A stretch of 64,000 nt of DNA. Origin: an uncultured Myxococcales bacterium. Lineage in GTDB: Bacteria; Myxococcota_A; UBA9042. The DNA lies in contig CAJBNH010000189.1 in the NCBI GenBank assembly GCA_903955385.1, positions 57,845 to 121,844 on the forward strand, in the 5' to 3' direction. The notes below the pieces were generated by a model. The model did not search any database. It was not told where the DNA came from and saw only the letters and a list, made by a program, of their open reading frames with translations. Below, piece by piece: positions 9,670 through 19,284 of the stretch. The translations under genes were made by a program, and so were the position numbers. Position 1 is the first letter of the stretch. Every line of letters starts with the position of its first letter.

Positions 9670-9867
9670 TCAGAATCTCATGCCCCACTTGGCGCGATAG
9701 CTGAACCAGCTCCACGTCAGCCAGACGGAGATTCCGATCCCGACGATGACCAGAAACGCGCTGTGGCTAAACAGCAACGCCAACAGCGTTACACCCCAGC
9801 CGCCCAGTGCGATTCCCCCCTTCTTGGCGGCTTCGCTGCGTTGCTTGGAAAGCGGTCCTCCGGACAT
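9670..9867 (-). CDS. Small two-helix membrane protein, unknown function
   Basis: 65 aa. A basic N-terminus (KQRSEAAKKGG) is followed by two hydrophobic segments at about residues 21-34 and 36-55, then a basic tail rich in Trp and Tyr. No family was recognised. ATG 9867 was chosen because AAGGAG sits 7 bp before it; an in-frame ATG 21 bp further upstream lacks a good site. It is convergent with the M48 gene, 10 bp away, and has its own upstream region shared with the Cys-rich lipoprotein. Confidence 0.6.
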   Translation of the reverse strand: MSGGPLSKQRSEAAKKGGIALGGWGVTLLALLFSHSAFLVIVGIGISVWLTWSWFSYRAKWGMRF

Positions 9868-10063
9868 CTCATGCTCCTTGCCCGGCAACAGATCGCGGGC
9901 GTTTGCGGCAGGATAGCGCGGACCGCGTCGGATGCGATACCGGGAGTCACGCGCTTGGCGGGTAAGGAAGCTTGCCAGCAGACCCGGGTGACTGGAAACT
10001 TCGCGCCAAGCGGTCCACTGCGGCCGCCAGCCCGTGCCGCTGCTGCGGCCAACAGGACTTGCC

Positions 10064-12334
10064 GTGAAGCGCCTCCTCCCGACCTCTCGTGACTGGACCC
10101 TTGCCCTCTCTCTGACGGCCTTGATGGCGGGGATGCTCGCGTGCGGCTCATCCGCGGGGGGCGGCGGCGGCGGCTATGTTCCAACGGACACCGATGCCTC
10201 GTACGACCTGTTTGGCGACGTCTCGCCGTTCGACAGCCAGACCGACACGACGCCCGACGTGAACCCGCTGTCGTGCGCCGGGCGCTGCGGGGCCTACGAC
10301 TCGGTCGCCGCTTGCCAATGCAATCCCGAGTGCTTGCAGACCAATACGTGCTGCACGGACTACGACAAGTTCTGCGCGACGACCTGCAACGTGGCGGGAA
10401 ACTGCGACGATGGCGACCCTTGCACGTTCGACGACTGCAACGACGGCAGCTGCGTGCACTCCGCCGACCTCAGCTGCTGCAAGCTGGACTCGGACTGCGG
10501 CTCGCCGATGGGCTGCTCGATGCCCACCTGCGAGAACAGCAAGTGCGTCGAGAAGCCCAAGCCGGGCTGCTGCGCATTCGGCGAGTGCTGCGACTTCGAC
10601 AAGAGCCAGATCAAGCCAGCCGGAGCGCCGTGCGGCACGCAGCTGCTGGCGACCGAGACCCAGTGCAACGACAACCTGATCCAGCAGCGCGAGAAGGTGG
10701 CCGGCTGCGACGGTCAGATTGCGGAAGTCTGCAGCCAGGACCCGAATGACGGCGTGTGGTCCGAGTGGAAGACCATCAGCGTGTGCGACAAGACCGCGGG
10801 CTGCATCCCGGGAGCTCCGGGCGAGCTGCCCACCTGCAAGGACGGCAAGCTGGCCGAGTGCGTCGACAATGCCGGCTGCGCCGACAAGAATCCCTGCACC
10901 ACAGATATCTGCAAGGATACCAAGTGCTTGTACGGACCGGCCGCTGCGGGTGTCGCGTGTGGCACCAAGCCCCTGAAGTCCGAGTACAAGTGCAGCACCC
11001 CGGGGGCGGACGGCGACGTGATGGTGCGCAACTCCGTCGCGGGCTGTGACGGGTCAGAAGCCATGCAGTGCACCGAAGCCAGCCCCGCCTGGGGTCAGTG
11101 GCAGATCGCCAAGGCCTGCTCGTGGGACCAGGTGTGCAAGGTGACGGACCCGAACACGATTGGCACTTGCGTCGCCAAGCCGGCGTGCACGCCGGACACC
11201 ACCTGCTGCACCCCGGAAGGCACCTACGCCGCGGAAGGCTCTGCGTGCGGCAAGACCACGCTGGACACCGAGACCAAGTGCGAGACGACCGAACCCGGCG
11301 GCAAGATCCTGACGCGCAAGGCCGTTGCCGGCTGTTCGGGCTACTCGACCTACTGCCAGAACTCCAGCAGCTCCTACTCGTGGGGGCCGTGGGAGGTCAC
11401 CAAGTCCTGCACCCAGTTCCAGGCCTGTCAGGAGTCCTGGAACGGCGCGGAGTGCATCTCGCCCTGCAAGGCTGGCGCCACCTGCTGTACCGCAGACGGC
11501 ATCTACGCGGCGCTGGGCACCAAGTGCGGCAGCTACGAGTTGGACAAGGAACAGAAGTGCAGCGGCCCCGAGAAGGGCGGCAAGATCCTGTCCCGCAAGT
11601 CCTACCAGGGGTGCACGGGCGACTCGACCTCATGCTCGTCGCAGGACGCGTACCTGGCGTGGACGGACTGGGCGGTCGAGAAGACCTGCGGCTCCACTCA
11701 GGTGTGCGAGGTGCAGTGGGGCTCGGCCAGCTGCGTGTCGGCCATCAAGTGTCAGGCGGGGTCGACTTGCTGCACCGCAGACGGCGCTTGGGCAGCCAAG
11801 GGGAGCAAGTGCAGCTCGTACGCCAGCGAGACCCAGTACAAGTGCGACTCGACGGCCAAGGGCGGCAAGATCTTGGTTCGCAAGGGCTATGACGGATGCA
11901 CGGGCACCGGATCGTCCTGCTCGTGGGACAGCATCGACACCTGGTGGGACGTCTGGACCGACTCCGAGACCTGCGGCGCGACAGAGAAGTGTCAGGTCAA
12001 CGCAAGCGGCACCTCGGGGTCTTGCGTCAGCGCGATCGTCTGCAACGCCGGGACGTCCTGCTGCACACCCGATGGAGACTACGCTCCGAAGGGCGCCAAG
12101 TGCGGAGATTACGTCAAGAAGTCCGAGTACAAGTGCGCCGGCGTCGACAAGGGCGCGGAGATCCTGGTGCGCGAGTCCTACAGCGGCTGCACCGGGTCGA
12201 GCACGTGGTGCTCGTTCGACGCCGCCGACGACTGGTGGTCCGACTGGAAGATCTACAAGACTTGCAGCGCCGCCCAGTATTGCAGCGTGTCCAGCCCGAA
12301 CTTCCCCGGCACCTGCACCTCGACGGCACCCTGA
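10064..12334 (+). CDS. Cys-rich repeat lipoprotein with somatomedin-B-like domain
   Basis: 756 aa from a GTG start (AGGA 7 bp upstream; another GTG at 10034 is less likely). The signal peptide ends at GMLAC, then comes a Gly-rich and Asp/Thr-rich linker. Residues 71-104 hold eight cysteines at 71, 75, 84, 86, 90, 96, 97 and 104, with CC-T-D-Y, the spacing of eukaryotic somatomedin-B domains. The rest is a series of Cys/Trp-rich repeats. The four clearest begin at bases 11186, 11465, 11750 and 12041 (93-97 residues each) and share CCT-x-(D/E)-G, GGKIL-x-RK, GC(T/S)G and W-x-x-W. It is probably surface-displayed and disulfide-bonded. The role is unknown. Confidence 0.85.
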   Translation: MKRLLPTSRDWTLALSLTALMAGMLACGSSAGGGGGGYVPTDTDASYDLFGDVSPFDSQTDTTPDVNPLSCAGRCGAYDSVAACQCNPECLQTNTCCTDYDKFCATTCNVAGNCDDGDPCTFDDCNDGSCVHSADLSCCKLDSDCGSPMGCSMPTCENSKCVEKPKPGCCAFGECCDFDKSQIKPAGAPCGTQLLATETQCNDNLIQQREKVAGCDGQIAEVCSQDPNDGVWSEWKTISVCDKTAGCIPGAPGELPTCKDGKLAECVDNAGCADKNPCTTDICKDTKCLYGPAAAGVACGTKPLKSEYKCSTPGADGDVMVRNSVAGCDGSEAMQCTEASPAWGQWQIAKACSWDQVCKVTDPNTIGTCVAKPACTPDTTCCTPEGTYAAEGSACGKTTLDTETKCETTEPGGKILTRKAVAGCSGYSTYCQNSSSSYSWGPWEVTKSCTQFQACQESWNGAECISPCKAGATCCTADGIYAALGTKCGSYELDKEQKCSGPEKGGKILSRKSYQGCTGDSTSCSSQDAYLAWTDWAVEKTCGSTQVCEVQWGSASCVSAIKCQAGSTCCTADGAWAAKGSKCSSYASETQYKCDSTAKGGKILVRKGYDGCTGTGSSCSWDSIDTWWDVWTDSETCGATEKCQVNASGTSGSCVSAIVCNAGTSCCTPDGDYAPKGAKCGDYVKKSEYKCAGVDKGAEILVRESYSGCTGSSTWCSFDAADDWWSDWKIYKTCSAAQYCSVSSPNFPGTCTSTAP

Positions 12335-12390
12335 CGCCAACGGGCCGCAGGCATCGACTGCCGTGAGTCAGCTCGGGAGGTTGCGCGACT

Positions 12391-13026
12391 TCAGGTCGAC
12401 GGGGCGACCGGTTCCTGATCGGTGTTGACCAGAGCGGCGCCGAACAGCTGCACCACTTCGCGCGCCACGGGCCACGGGTCGTCGGGCAGGTGACCACAGA
12501 GCCACGCATACACCAGCCGGTCAATGGCGCCCAGGATCGCCAGAGCGACGAAGCGGTCGTCGGTCTTGCGGATCAGGCCGCGCACCATCAGCGACGACAG
12601 CAGGTCCGCCACGAACGCGTCCAGCTGGGCACCACGCGAACGCAGCCAGTCGCCCACGGAGCCCGGATTGCGTTGCTCGCGGTAGAACAGCAGCGTCGCC
12701 TCAGGATTCTGAGACACGGCCTCGATCAACGCTTGGGCCAGCACCAGATACGCGGCCTGGGTGCCGTCCTCGTCCATTGCCTCGTCCAGTGCCTTGCGGG
12801 CATCGACCAAGGCGTCCACCGCGGGGTCCAACACGGCACCGACCAGTGTGCGGAAGATCGTCTCCTTGTCGTCGAAGTACAGGTAGAACGTGCCGCGCGC
12901 GACGCCCGCCTCGGCCGCGATCTGCTCGATGGTGGTGGCGTGGAAGCCCTGTCCCAGAAACAGCCGCAGGGCCGCAGCCTCCAGGTCCGTGCGCTTCTTG
13001 GCCTTGTTGTCTTCCCGTCTACCCAT
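12391..13026 (-). CDS. TetR/AcrR-family transcriptional regulator
   Basis: 211 aa. The N-terminal helix-turn-helix is classic TetR: AALRLFLGQGFHATTIEQIAAEAGVARGTFYLYFDDKE by segments (residues about 16-55). The C-terminal ligand domain is all-helical and unassigned. Members usually repress neighbouring transport or metabolic genes in response to a small ligand; no target is evident. ATG 13026 was chosen because frames extending upstream lack family similarity; a weak AAGGGCGG lies before it. It sits 86 bp downstream of the 151-aa gene on the same strand and may share its transcript. Confidence 0.9.
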   Translation of the reverse strand: MGRREDNKAKKRTDLEAAALRLFLGQGFHATTIEQIAAEAGVARGTFYLYFDDKETIFRTLVGAVLDPAVDALVDARKALDEAMDEDGTQAAYLVLAQALIEAVSQNPEATLLFYREQRNPGSVGDWLRSRGAQLDAFVADLLSSLMVRGLIRKTDDRFVALAILGAIDRLVYAWLCGHLPDDPWPVAREVVQLFGAALVNTDQEPVAPST

Positions 13027-13112
13027 GTCGACCGCCCTTTGCGTGGACGCGACTTGTAACAGGCCCTCGGGGTTGGCGCCAACAGGGTCACACTTGGCGC
13101 GGGAACGGGCGG

Positions 13113-13568
13113 CTATGCGATGCCGAAGGCCACGACGCGCCACTGTTCTTCCTGCAGACGAAACGCATTGAAGAACAACGGGGTGTGGGGTTGGGCGGTG
13201 GCGGCCAGCCAGACCACGACGTCGGATTCTGCCAGGTGGCGGAGCGCACCCTGTAGCTGCGGCCTTGCGGTGACCCAGCCTTCGAGCGCCAGGGAGCGCA
13301 GGCTGCCGACGTCGCACCACCCCGCCGCGCAGAACGTTGGCGGCGCCAAGCGACCGGCGCGGGCGTTGGCTGTGAGAACGGGCGCAAAGCTGCGGCGCAC
13401 GGCGTCACGTCCCTGCACCGGACGGCGTCCTTCGTCGGTGAACAGGTCTCCCAGGTGATCCAGAAATGCGACGGACCCCGTGTAGAACGCCGCGGCCTGA
13501 TGCGTCGCCACGGCAGCCAGTGCCGCCGGCAGTGTGTCGGAAGGATGCAGCGGTGAAGCGACCGGCAT
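13113..13568 (-). CDS. Hypothetical protein, possibly NTF2/SnoaL-like
   Basis: 151 aa, no signal peptide. The pattern of an N-terminal helical part (THQAAAFYTGSVAFLDHLGDLFTDEG), then GRDAVRRSFAPV, and a C-terminal strand ending QWRVVAFGIA recalls NTF2-like folds, in which a short beta-sheet follows helices. This is weak and no active site can be named. The start at 13568 has GGGGA upstream. It lies between the large Cys-repeat gene and tetR on the same strand, so regulation by or with TetR is possible. Confidence 0.5.
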   Translation of the reverse strand: MPVASPLHPSDTLPAALAAVATHQAAAFYTGSVAFLDHLGDLFTDEGRRPVQGRDAVRRSFAPVLTANARAGRLAPPTFCAAGWCDVGSLRSLALEGWVTARPQLQGALRHLAESDVVVWLAATAQPHTPLFFNAFRLQEEQWRVVAFGIA

Positions 13569-13628
13569 GAAGGTCCCCGTACGCCAAGCCCCCGGGAAGC
13601 GACGGGGGGCGTGGCGCAGCGAAGGGGA

Positions 13629-16600
13629 TTACTTGAGCTTGATGCGGGCGACCAGCGGGCGGCGCTGGGTCGGGCTGTTGGTGACCACGGTGCCACTGTC
13701 GTTGGTGCCCTGCGACCCGACGACGTACAAGGACCCGGTGACACCATCGAGCCAGATGCGACCCACCGACGTCTGCTCATTGGGCGAGCCGCAGGTGATC
13801 AGGTTCTTGTCGTAGATCAGCAGCTTGTCCCACACCCACTTGGTGCCGTCGTAGGTGCCGTGCAGCACGAACACCGCGCGGCAGACGCCCAGCGAGTAGT
13901 ACTCGCCAGCCACCCAGGCGGTCTTGTCGGAGACCTCGATGGAGCGAACGTCGAACGCGGCGCTCCAGACCACAGGCATGCCGACGAAGTTGGGCGTTTC
14001 CGAGGCCCACTTGCCGCCCTCGAAGCTGAGCAGCGTGCCGTAAGCACCACCGGCCAGCACATGGTCAGCTGCCGAACCGTCGATCGCACGCAAGGCACCG
14101 ATCGACGGGCTGCCGACCGGATTGATCGGCGCGACAAAGGGCTCCTTCAACGTGTTCGATTCGATCAGCGCCAGGCCGCTGAACCCGGCCGCGCCGCCAC
14201 ATGAGCTCACGGCGTTGCCGTCCCAGAACGCCACGCCTGCATACGTCGGCGATCCGTTGGCATCCAGCACCGAGCCAGCGATAAAGACCGCCTTGTCCGA
14301 CGCAGCGAAGATGTCCGCGACATCCATGCGCACCTGACCGCAGGACAGCGAGGTCTGCGAGCCGATCGCCATGCGGGTCGCGCCGACCCAAGCATTGTTG
14401 GCGCCGTGGCTGACACGACCAAGCGTGCTGACGAGGCCCTGATTGTACGACGGACCACCGTACACATACATCCAGTTGTTGTTCGCGGCGTAGACGTCGA
14501 CGGCTGTCAGACCACGCGGATAGAAGCTGAACAAGTTCCAGAGTTGCGGCGAGTTGTTTGAGGACCAGTAGCCGGGTGCGCCCGCTGGCTCCATCGTCAG
14601 GGGGTACTGATTGTTGTAGTAGTCCCCGACGGAGAGCCGATTCGCCATGGCGTTCATCGACGTGTACCACCCGGAGTTGAATCCTTGGGTGCCGCGAGCA
14701 GAGATGGTCAGGTTCGTCTCCGCCGTCTCGACCATCGAGCCAACTTTGTAGGAGAGCGTGGTTCCGTTGTAGTAGCCGCTCCACGCCGACAGGTTGACCG
14801 GAGCCTTGTCGCCGGTTCGGCCAATGCCCGTCAGCATGCCCTGCACCGTACCGCCCGGCATGGCCTGGACGGAGATCTCGAGGCCCGTGCACAAGCTGCC
14901 GGAGCAGAACTGCCCGATCGTGTTGGGCGCACCGGACTTGCACACGGTGCCAAACGCCTTGTCCACGGCACCGCAACCGGCCTTCGGGTCGCAGACGTCG
15001 GTCGTGCACTCCAGACCGTCGTCGCAGGTCTTCGGCGCGGGCGGCACACACTTGCCCGAGATGCAGGTAGACACCGGCTGGTACTGCGTGCCGGCGCACA
15101 AGCCATCGGCACACGGCACGCCGTCGGCCCACGGCAAGTGCACGCAGCCCTTGACGGCGTCGCACAGGTCGTTGGTGCAGAAGTTCTTGTCGTCGCAGTC
15201 CGGCGGGACGCTGCCGACGCACAAACCGACCGCGCAGACGTCCTTGGTCGTGCAGGCGTCGTTGTCGTCACAAGCGGCGGTGTTGTTGGCGAACACGCAG
15301 CCCTTGCCGGGGTCGCAAGAGTCGTTGGTGCACACCTTGTTGTCGTTGCACACCAGCTTGGGGCCGCCGACGCAGGAGCCGTTGGCGCAGGTGTCCTTGG
15401 TCGTGCACGCGTCGTTGTCGCTGCAACTCAGGACATTGTTGGTGAACACGCAGCCCTTCACGGTGTCGCACTTGTCGTCCGTGCACGCGTTCTTGTCGTC
15501 GCAGGTCGGGGGCACGCCGCCCACGCACTTGGTGGCGGCGCACTTGTCGTTGGTCGTGCAGGCGTTGCTGTCATCGCAGGTCACGGTGTTGGCCGTGTAC
15601 ACGCAGCCCTTGACCGGGTCGCAGGTGTCGTTGGTGCAGATGTTCTTGTCGTCGCACACCACGGCCTCGCCGCCGCACTTGCCCGCGCTGCAAACGTCCT
15701 TGACGGTGCACAGGCTGTTGTCGTTGCAGGCGTTGGTGTTGTTCTGCTGGATGCAGCCGGTCTGCGGGTTGCACAGGTCATTGGTGCAGACGTTGTTGTC
15801 GTCGCAGCTCTTGGGGGCCGGCGGCGCGCCGCAGACCTTGTCCGTGCAGACCGGGGCGCCCTGGAACTGGCCGTTGCCCGTGCAGCTGGTCTCGCCGCAA
15901 GACGTTCCGTTCGCCACGGTGAGGTTGATGCAGCCGCCCTGTGCGTCACACGAGTCGGTCGTGCACAGGTTGTTGTCGTCGCAGTTCTTGCCGCCGGTGC
16001 CCTTGCAGACGCCACCCGCGCAGAAGTCGTCGGTGCTGCACTCATTGCCGTCGTTGCACGCGACCGTGTTTGGCGTTGTGGTGCAGCCCTTGGTGGGGTC
16101 GCACTTGTCGTCGGTGCAGGGGTTCTTGTCGTCGCAAACCAGCGCGGCGCCAGACTTGCAGACCCCGTTGGCGCAGGCGTCGTTCACCGTGCACAGCGAG
16201 CCGTCGTCGCAGGCCGCCGTATTGTTGACGGTCTTGCAGCCGACCAACTTGTCGCACGAGTCGTCGGTGCACGGCAGATTGTCGTTGCAGATGACGATGT
16301 TGCCGCCCTTGCAAAGGCCAGCAGAGCACGCATCTTGCGTCGTGCAGGCGTCGCCGTCGCTGCAGGCGACGGTATTGTTGACATGACCGCAGCCGCCAGA
16401 GGGGTTGCACGAGTCGTCGGAGCACGGGTTGTTGTCGTTGCAGTTGATCGGGTCACCCGTCTTGACGCAGGTGCCTGCGGTGCAGGTCGATGCGGGAACC
16501 TGGGTCAGGCCGTCGCAAGCCGCCGCGATGCAGGTGGTGCCGTCGGTCGCGCTGGCGCTCTGGCAACCCTTGGTCGGGTCACAAGAATCGACCGTGCACG

Positions 16601-18893
16601 CGTTGCCGTCGTCGCACACCACGGGCTGGCTGGCGGTGCAGGCGCCGTCTTTGCACGTGTCGCTCTTGGTGCAGGCTGAGCCGTCGTTGCAGGATGCAAC
16701 GTTGTTTGTCGCGCTGCAGCCCTTCGCCGGGTCGCACGCGTCGTCGGTGCAGACGTTGCCGTCGTTGCAGTCCTTCTTGTCGCCCGGCACGCAGGTGCTG
16801 CTCTGGCACACGCCGGCCGAGGTGAAGGTCAAGCCACTGCAGCCTGCCGCGACACACACCGCGCCGTCCGCCAAAGGCTTGGCCGCGCAACCGGTCTTGG
16901 GGTCGCAGGTATCCTCCGTGCAGGGGTTGTTGTCGTCGCAGGTCAGCGCGGCGCCGGGCTTGCAGGTGCCATCGATGCAAGTGTCGCCCTTGGTGCAGGC
17001 GTCGCCGTCGTCGCAAGCGGACGCGGTCACTTCGTGCTTGCAGCCCGTCGCCGGGTCGCAAGCGTCCGTCGTGCAGGCGTTGGAGTCGTTGCACACCTTC
17101 TCAGCGCCTGTGCAAACGGCCGAGATGCATGTGTCGTCCGTGGTGCAGGCGTTGCCGTCGTCGCACGAGCCCTGAAGCTCCTCGTACATGCAGCCCTTCA
17201 CCTGGTCGCAGCTGTCCTTGGTGCAAGGGTTCTTGTCGTCGCAGGACTTGACTGTGCCGGTCTTGCACTCGCCGGTGCCGCAGTAGTCGCCCTCCGTGCA
17301 CGGGTTGCCGTCCTCGCACGAGCCGCTCTTCGGCGAGTTGCCGCAACCCGAGCCAGGGTCACAGCTGTCGTTGGTGCACTGCATGCCGTCGTCGCAGTTG
17401 GTGACGCCGCCACCCTGGCACTTGCCCTCCTTGCACGCATCGTTCGAGGTGCAGAAGTCGTTGTCGTTGCAGGGGGTCGTGTTGGGCGTCGTCGTGCAGT
17501 TGCCCGTCTTGACGTCGCACGCGTCGGTCGTGCACGGATTCTGGTCGTCGCACGCCTTGGCCTTGCCCGGCAGGCACTCGCCCGACTGGCAGGTGTCGTC
17601 CACCGTGCAGCTGTTGCCATCGTTGCAGGCCTTGCCGTTGCCGGCGGGCTTGCTGGCGCACTTGCCGGCCACACAGGCGTCGTCGGTGCAGTCCAGACCG
17701 TCGTTGCAGTCGGCGTCGGCCTTGCACTCGCAGAACGGGGTGCCCAGGCACTTGCCGTACGAGCAGGCGTCGCCCTGCGTGCAAGCGTTACCGTCATCGC
17801 ACACGTCGGCGTTGAAGCCGGCTACGCAGCCCAAGCCGGGGACGCACTTGTCCGTGGTGCAAGCGTTGTTGTCGTCGCAGATCTTGGCGGTGCCGGGCTT
17901 GCACTTGCCCTCGAAGCACTTGTCGTCCTGAGTGCAGGCATCGCCATCGTCGCAGGGATTGTCGGAGGCGGCGTCGAACTGGCAAACGCCCTGATTGCAC
18001 GTGTCGAACGTGCAGGCGTCCTTGTCATCGCACTCCTTGTCCTCGGTGCAGCTGCAGCTGGGCTTGCCGAAGCAGAGGCCGGCCGAGCACGCGTCGCCCG
18101 TGGTGCAGTCGTTGCCATCGTTGCAGGCGCCGGTGTTTGGCTTGTAGGCGCAGTTGCCGGTGTCCGGGTCGCACGAGTCGTCGGTGCACGGGTTGTTGTC
18201 GTCGCACGTCACGGCGCTGGAGCCGGGCTCGCACTTGCCTGCCGCGCACTTGTCGCCCTTGGTGCAAGCGTTGCCGTCGGTGCACGCGGTCGTGTTGGGC
18301 AGATAGGTGCAGCCGGTGGCCGCGCTGCACTTGTCGTCGGTGCAGGGGTTGCCGTCGTCACAGGTCAGGGCCGCGCCGTTGCCGCACTTGCCGTCCTTGC
18401 AGACATCGTTCTGGGTGCAGCCGTCGCCGTCGTCGCAGGCGCCCTCGAACGCGGTGTGGACGCACCCCGTGGCCTTCTCGCACGAGTCGGTCGTGCAAGG
18501 AGAGCCGTCGTCACAGTTCGCCGCGCCGCCGCCCACGCACTTGCCAGCACTGCAAGCGTCGTTGGTCGTGCACATGTCGCCGTCGTCGCAGGCGACCGTG
18601 TTGTTTACGTGCTGGCAGACTCCAGCAGCATCGCAGGTGTCGGTGGTGCAGGGGTTCTGGTCGTTGCAGTCGGCCGGCACGCACGTTCCCACGCCATCGG
18701 CCGTGACCGTGTCGGGCAGCGCGACGTCCGCAGTGTCGCCCACGACCGCATCGACGGCGTCGGCGAGGACGTCCCCTTCTTCCCCTTCAGGTCCGATCAC
18801 AATGTCATCGCTGCCGCAGGCAGAGAGCAGGAAGATCGGAACCAGCACCAGAAATCCGACGGTCGTCGAGCGAAGGCGAAGACGTCGACACAT
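13629..18893 (-). CDS. Giant Cys-rich repeat lipoprotein (Dictyostelium CTDC-like repeats) with C-terminal propeller-like domain
   Basis: 1754 aa. The signal peptide ends at FLLSAC (lipobox); an acidic linker (EGEEGDVLADAVDAVVGD) follows. From about residue 70 to 1335 there are roughly two dozen double units of about 52 residues. These alternate CDD-x-NPCT-x-D-x-CDP-x-x-GC with C-x-DG-x-x-CT-x-x-D-x-C-x-x-G-x-C, the spacing of Dictyostelium CTDC repeats. The last ~420 residues are low in Cys and rich in Gly/Trp/Tyr, with propeller-like strands (for example WVAGEYYSLG and LYVVGSQG). It is probably a long disulfide-stapled surface fibre or stalk presenting a C-terminal head. ATG 18893 has AAGGGGG 6 bp upstream. 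Confidence 0.88.
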   Translation of the reverse strand: MCRRLRLRSTTVGFLVLVPIFLLSACGSDDIVIGPEGEEGDVLADAVDAVVGDTADVALPDTVTADGVGTCVPADCNDQNPCTTDTCDAAGVCQHVNNTVACDDGDMCTTNDACSAGKCVGGGAANCDDGSPCTTDSCEKATGCVHTAFEGACDDGDGCTQNDVCKDGKCGNGAALTCDDGNPCTDDKCSAATGCTYLPNTTACTDGNACTKGDKCAAGKCEPGSSAVTCDDNNPCTDDSCDPDTGNCAYKPNTGACNDGNDCTTGDACSAGLCFGKPSCSCTEDKECDDKDACTFDTCNQGVCQFDAASDNPCDDGDACTQDDKCFEGKCKPGTAKICDDNNACTTDKCVPGLGCVAGFNADVCDDGNACTQGDACSYGKCLGTPFCECKADADCNDGLDCTDDACVAGKCASKPAGNGKACNDGNSCTVDDTCQSGECLPGKAKACDDQNPCTTDACDVKTGNCTTTPNTTPCNDNDFCTSNDACKEGKCQGGGVTNCDDGMQCTNDSCDPGSGCGNSPKSGSCEDGNPCTEGDYCGTGECKTGTVKSCDDKNPCTKDSCDQVKGCMYEELQGSCDDGNACTTDDTCISAVCTGAEKVCNDSNACTTDACDPATGCKHEVTASACDDGDACTKGDTCIDGTCKPGAALTCDDNNPCTEDTCDPKTGCAAKPLADGAVCVAAGCSGLTFTSAGVCQSSTCVPGDKKDCNDGNVCTDDACDPAKGCSATNNVASCNDGSACTKSDTCKDGACTASQPVVCDDGNACTVDSCDPTKGCQSASATDGTTCIAAACDGLTQVPASTCTAGTCVKTGDPINCNDNNPCSDDSCNPSGGCGHVNNTVACSDGDACTTQDACSAGLCKGGNIVICNDNLPCTDDSCDKLVGCKTVNNTAACDDGSLCTVNDACANGVCKSGAALVCDDKNPCTDDKCDPTKGCTTTPNTVACNDGNECSTDDFCAGGVCKGTGGKNCDDNNLCTTDSCDAQGGCINLTVANGTSCGETSCTGNGQFQGAPVCTDKVCGAPPAPKSCDDNNVCTNDLCNPQTGCIQQNNTNACNDNSLCTVKDVCSAGKCGGEAVVCDDKNICTNDTCDPVKGCVYTANTVTCDDSNACTTNDKCAATKCVGGVPPTCDDKNACTDDKCDTVKGCVFTNNVLSCSDNDACTTKDTCANGSCVGGPKLVCNDNKVCTNDSCDPGKGCVFANNTAACDDNDACTTKDVCAVGLCVGSVPPDCDDKNFCTNDLCDAVKGCVHLPWADGVPCADGLCAGTQYQPVSTCISGKCVPPAPKTCDDGLECTTDVCDPKAGCGAVDKAFGTVCKSGAPNTIGQFCSGSLCTGLEISVQAMPGGTVQGMLTGIGRTGDKAPVNLSAWSGYYNGTTLSYKVGSMVETAETNLTISARGTQGFNSGWYTSMNAMANRLSVGDYYNNQYPLTMEPAGAPGYWSSNNSPQLWNLFSFYPRGLTAVDVYAANNNWMYVYGGPSYNQGLVSTLGRVSHGANNAWVGATRMAIGSQTSLSCGQVRMDVADIFAASDKAVFIAGSVLDANGSPTYAGVAFWDGNAVSSCGGAAGFSGLALIESNTLKEPFVAPINPVGSPSIGALRAIDGSAADHVLAGGAYGTLLSFEGGKWASETPNFVGMPVVWSAAFDVRSIEVSDKTAWVAGEYYSLGVCRAVFVLHGTYDGTKWVWDKLLIYDKNLITCGSPNEQTSVGRIWLDGVTGSLYVVGSQGTNDSGTVVTNSPTQRRPLVARIKLK
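14985..18690 (-). repeat. Coding tandem repeat array (about 156-bp double units)
   Basis: Degenerate tandem repeats encoding the Cys-rich CTDC-like units of the 1754-aa lipoprotein. On the + strand the recurring words are GTCGTCGCA, GTGCA and TTGTCGT. Units have diverged at third codon positions, so this is an old expansion under protein-level selection. Such arrays are prone to recombination and assembly collapse. Confidence 0.85.
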
Positions 18894-19284
18894 GGGAACC
18901 CCCTTATTAGGGCAAATTGGGTCTCGAATTGAAGCGATCACGAGATCCGGCAAGGTTCGGTTGGACGCGCTGCAGGCGAGTCCCTGGGGAGAGCACGGCG
19001 ACGCAAACAAAGATTCAACGTGCCGTGGTGTTGGCTAGGATACTGCGAACGATCCGGTTCTGCGAGTGGTTCGTCGAACTTCGTTTCTCCTGCGCCGAAA
19101 GCCGTGACGCTTGAGCAAGGGCCCGGAAATTCGCACGAGTTTGCGAAATCTCGGCTGACCCGGAACGGGACAATCCTGCTCCGGCATTCCGGGACTGGCC
19201 GGTCGCGCGGGGGGCTGCTATCGTCGCGGCCGCCCAAGACCTTGGCCCCAGAGCCTCCCCCCGGACCCTCCGCCAGGACCTGCC
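18894..19284. other. Intergenic region between divergent genes (391 bp)
   Basis: Upstream region for both the giant lipoprotein (leftward) and yqeB (rightward). It contains an AT-richer patch around 19010-19080 that is the likeliest place for promoters, but no -35/-10 pair, palindrome or small gene could be supported. Confidence 0.4.

Noticed and set aside
14985..18690. Regular repeat spacing suggestive of a CRISPR or satellite array
   Set aside because: The repeats are degenerate, lie in frame within a gene with a lipoprotein signal, and there are no conserved repeats with unique spacers or cas genes.
14685..18932. Long + strand frames (over 600 codons each) opposite the giant Cys-rich lipoprotein
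   Set aside because: Val/Ala/Gly/Arg repeats produced by reading the Cys-repeat gene backwards; no start signals or domains.
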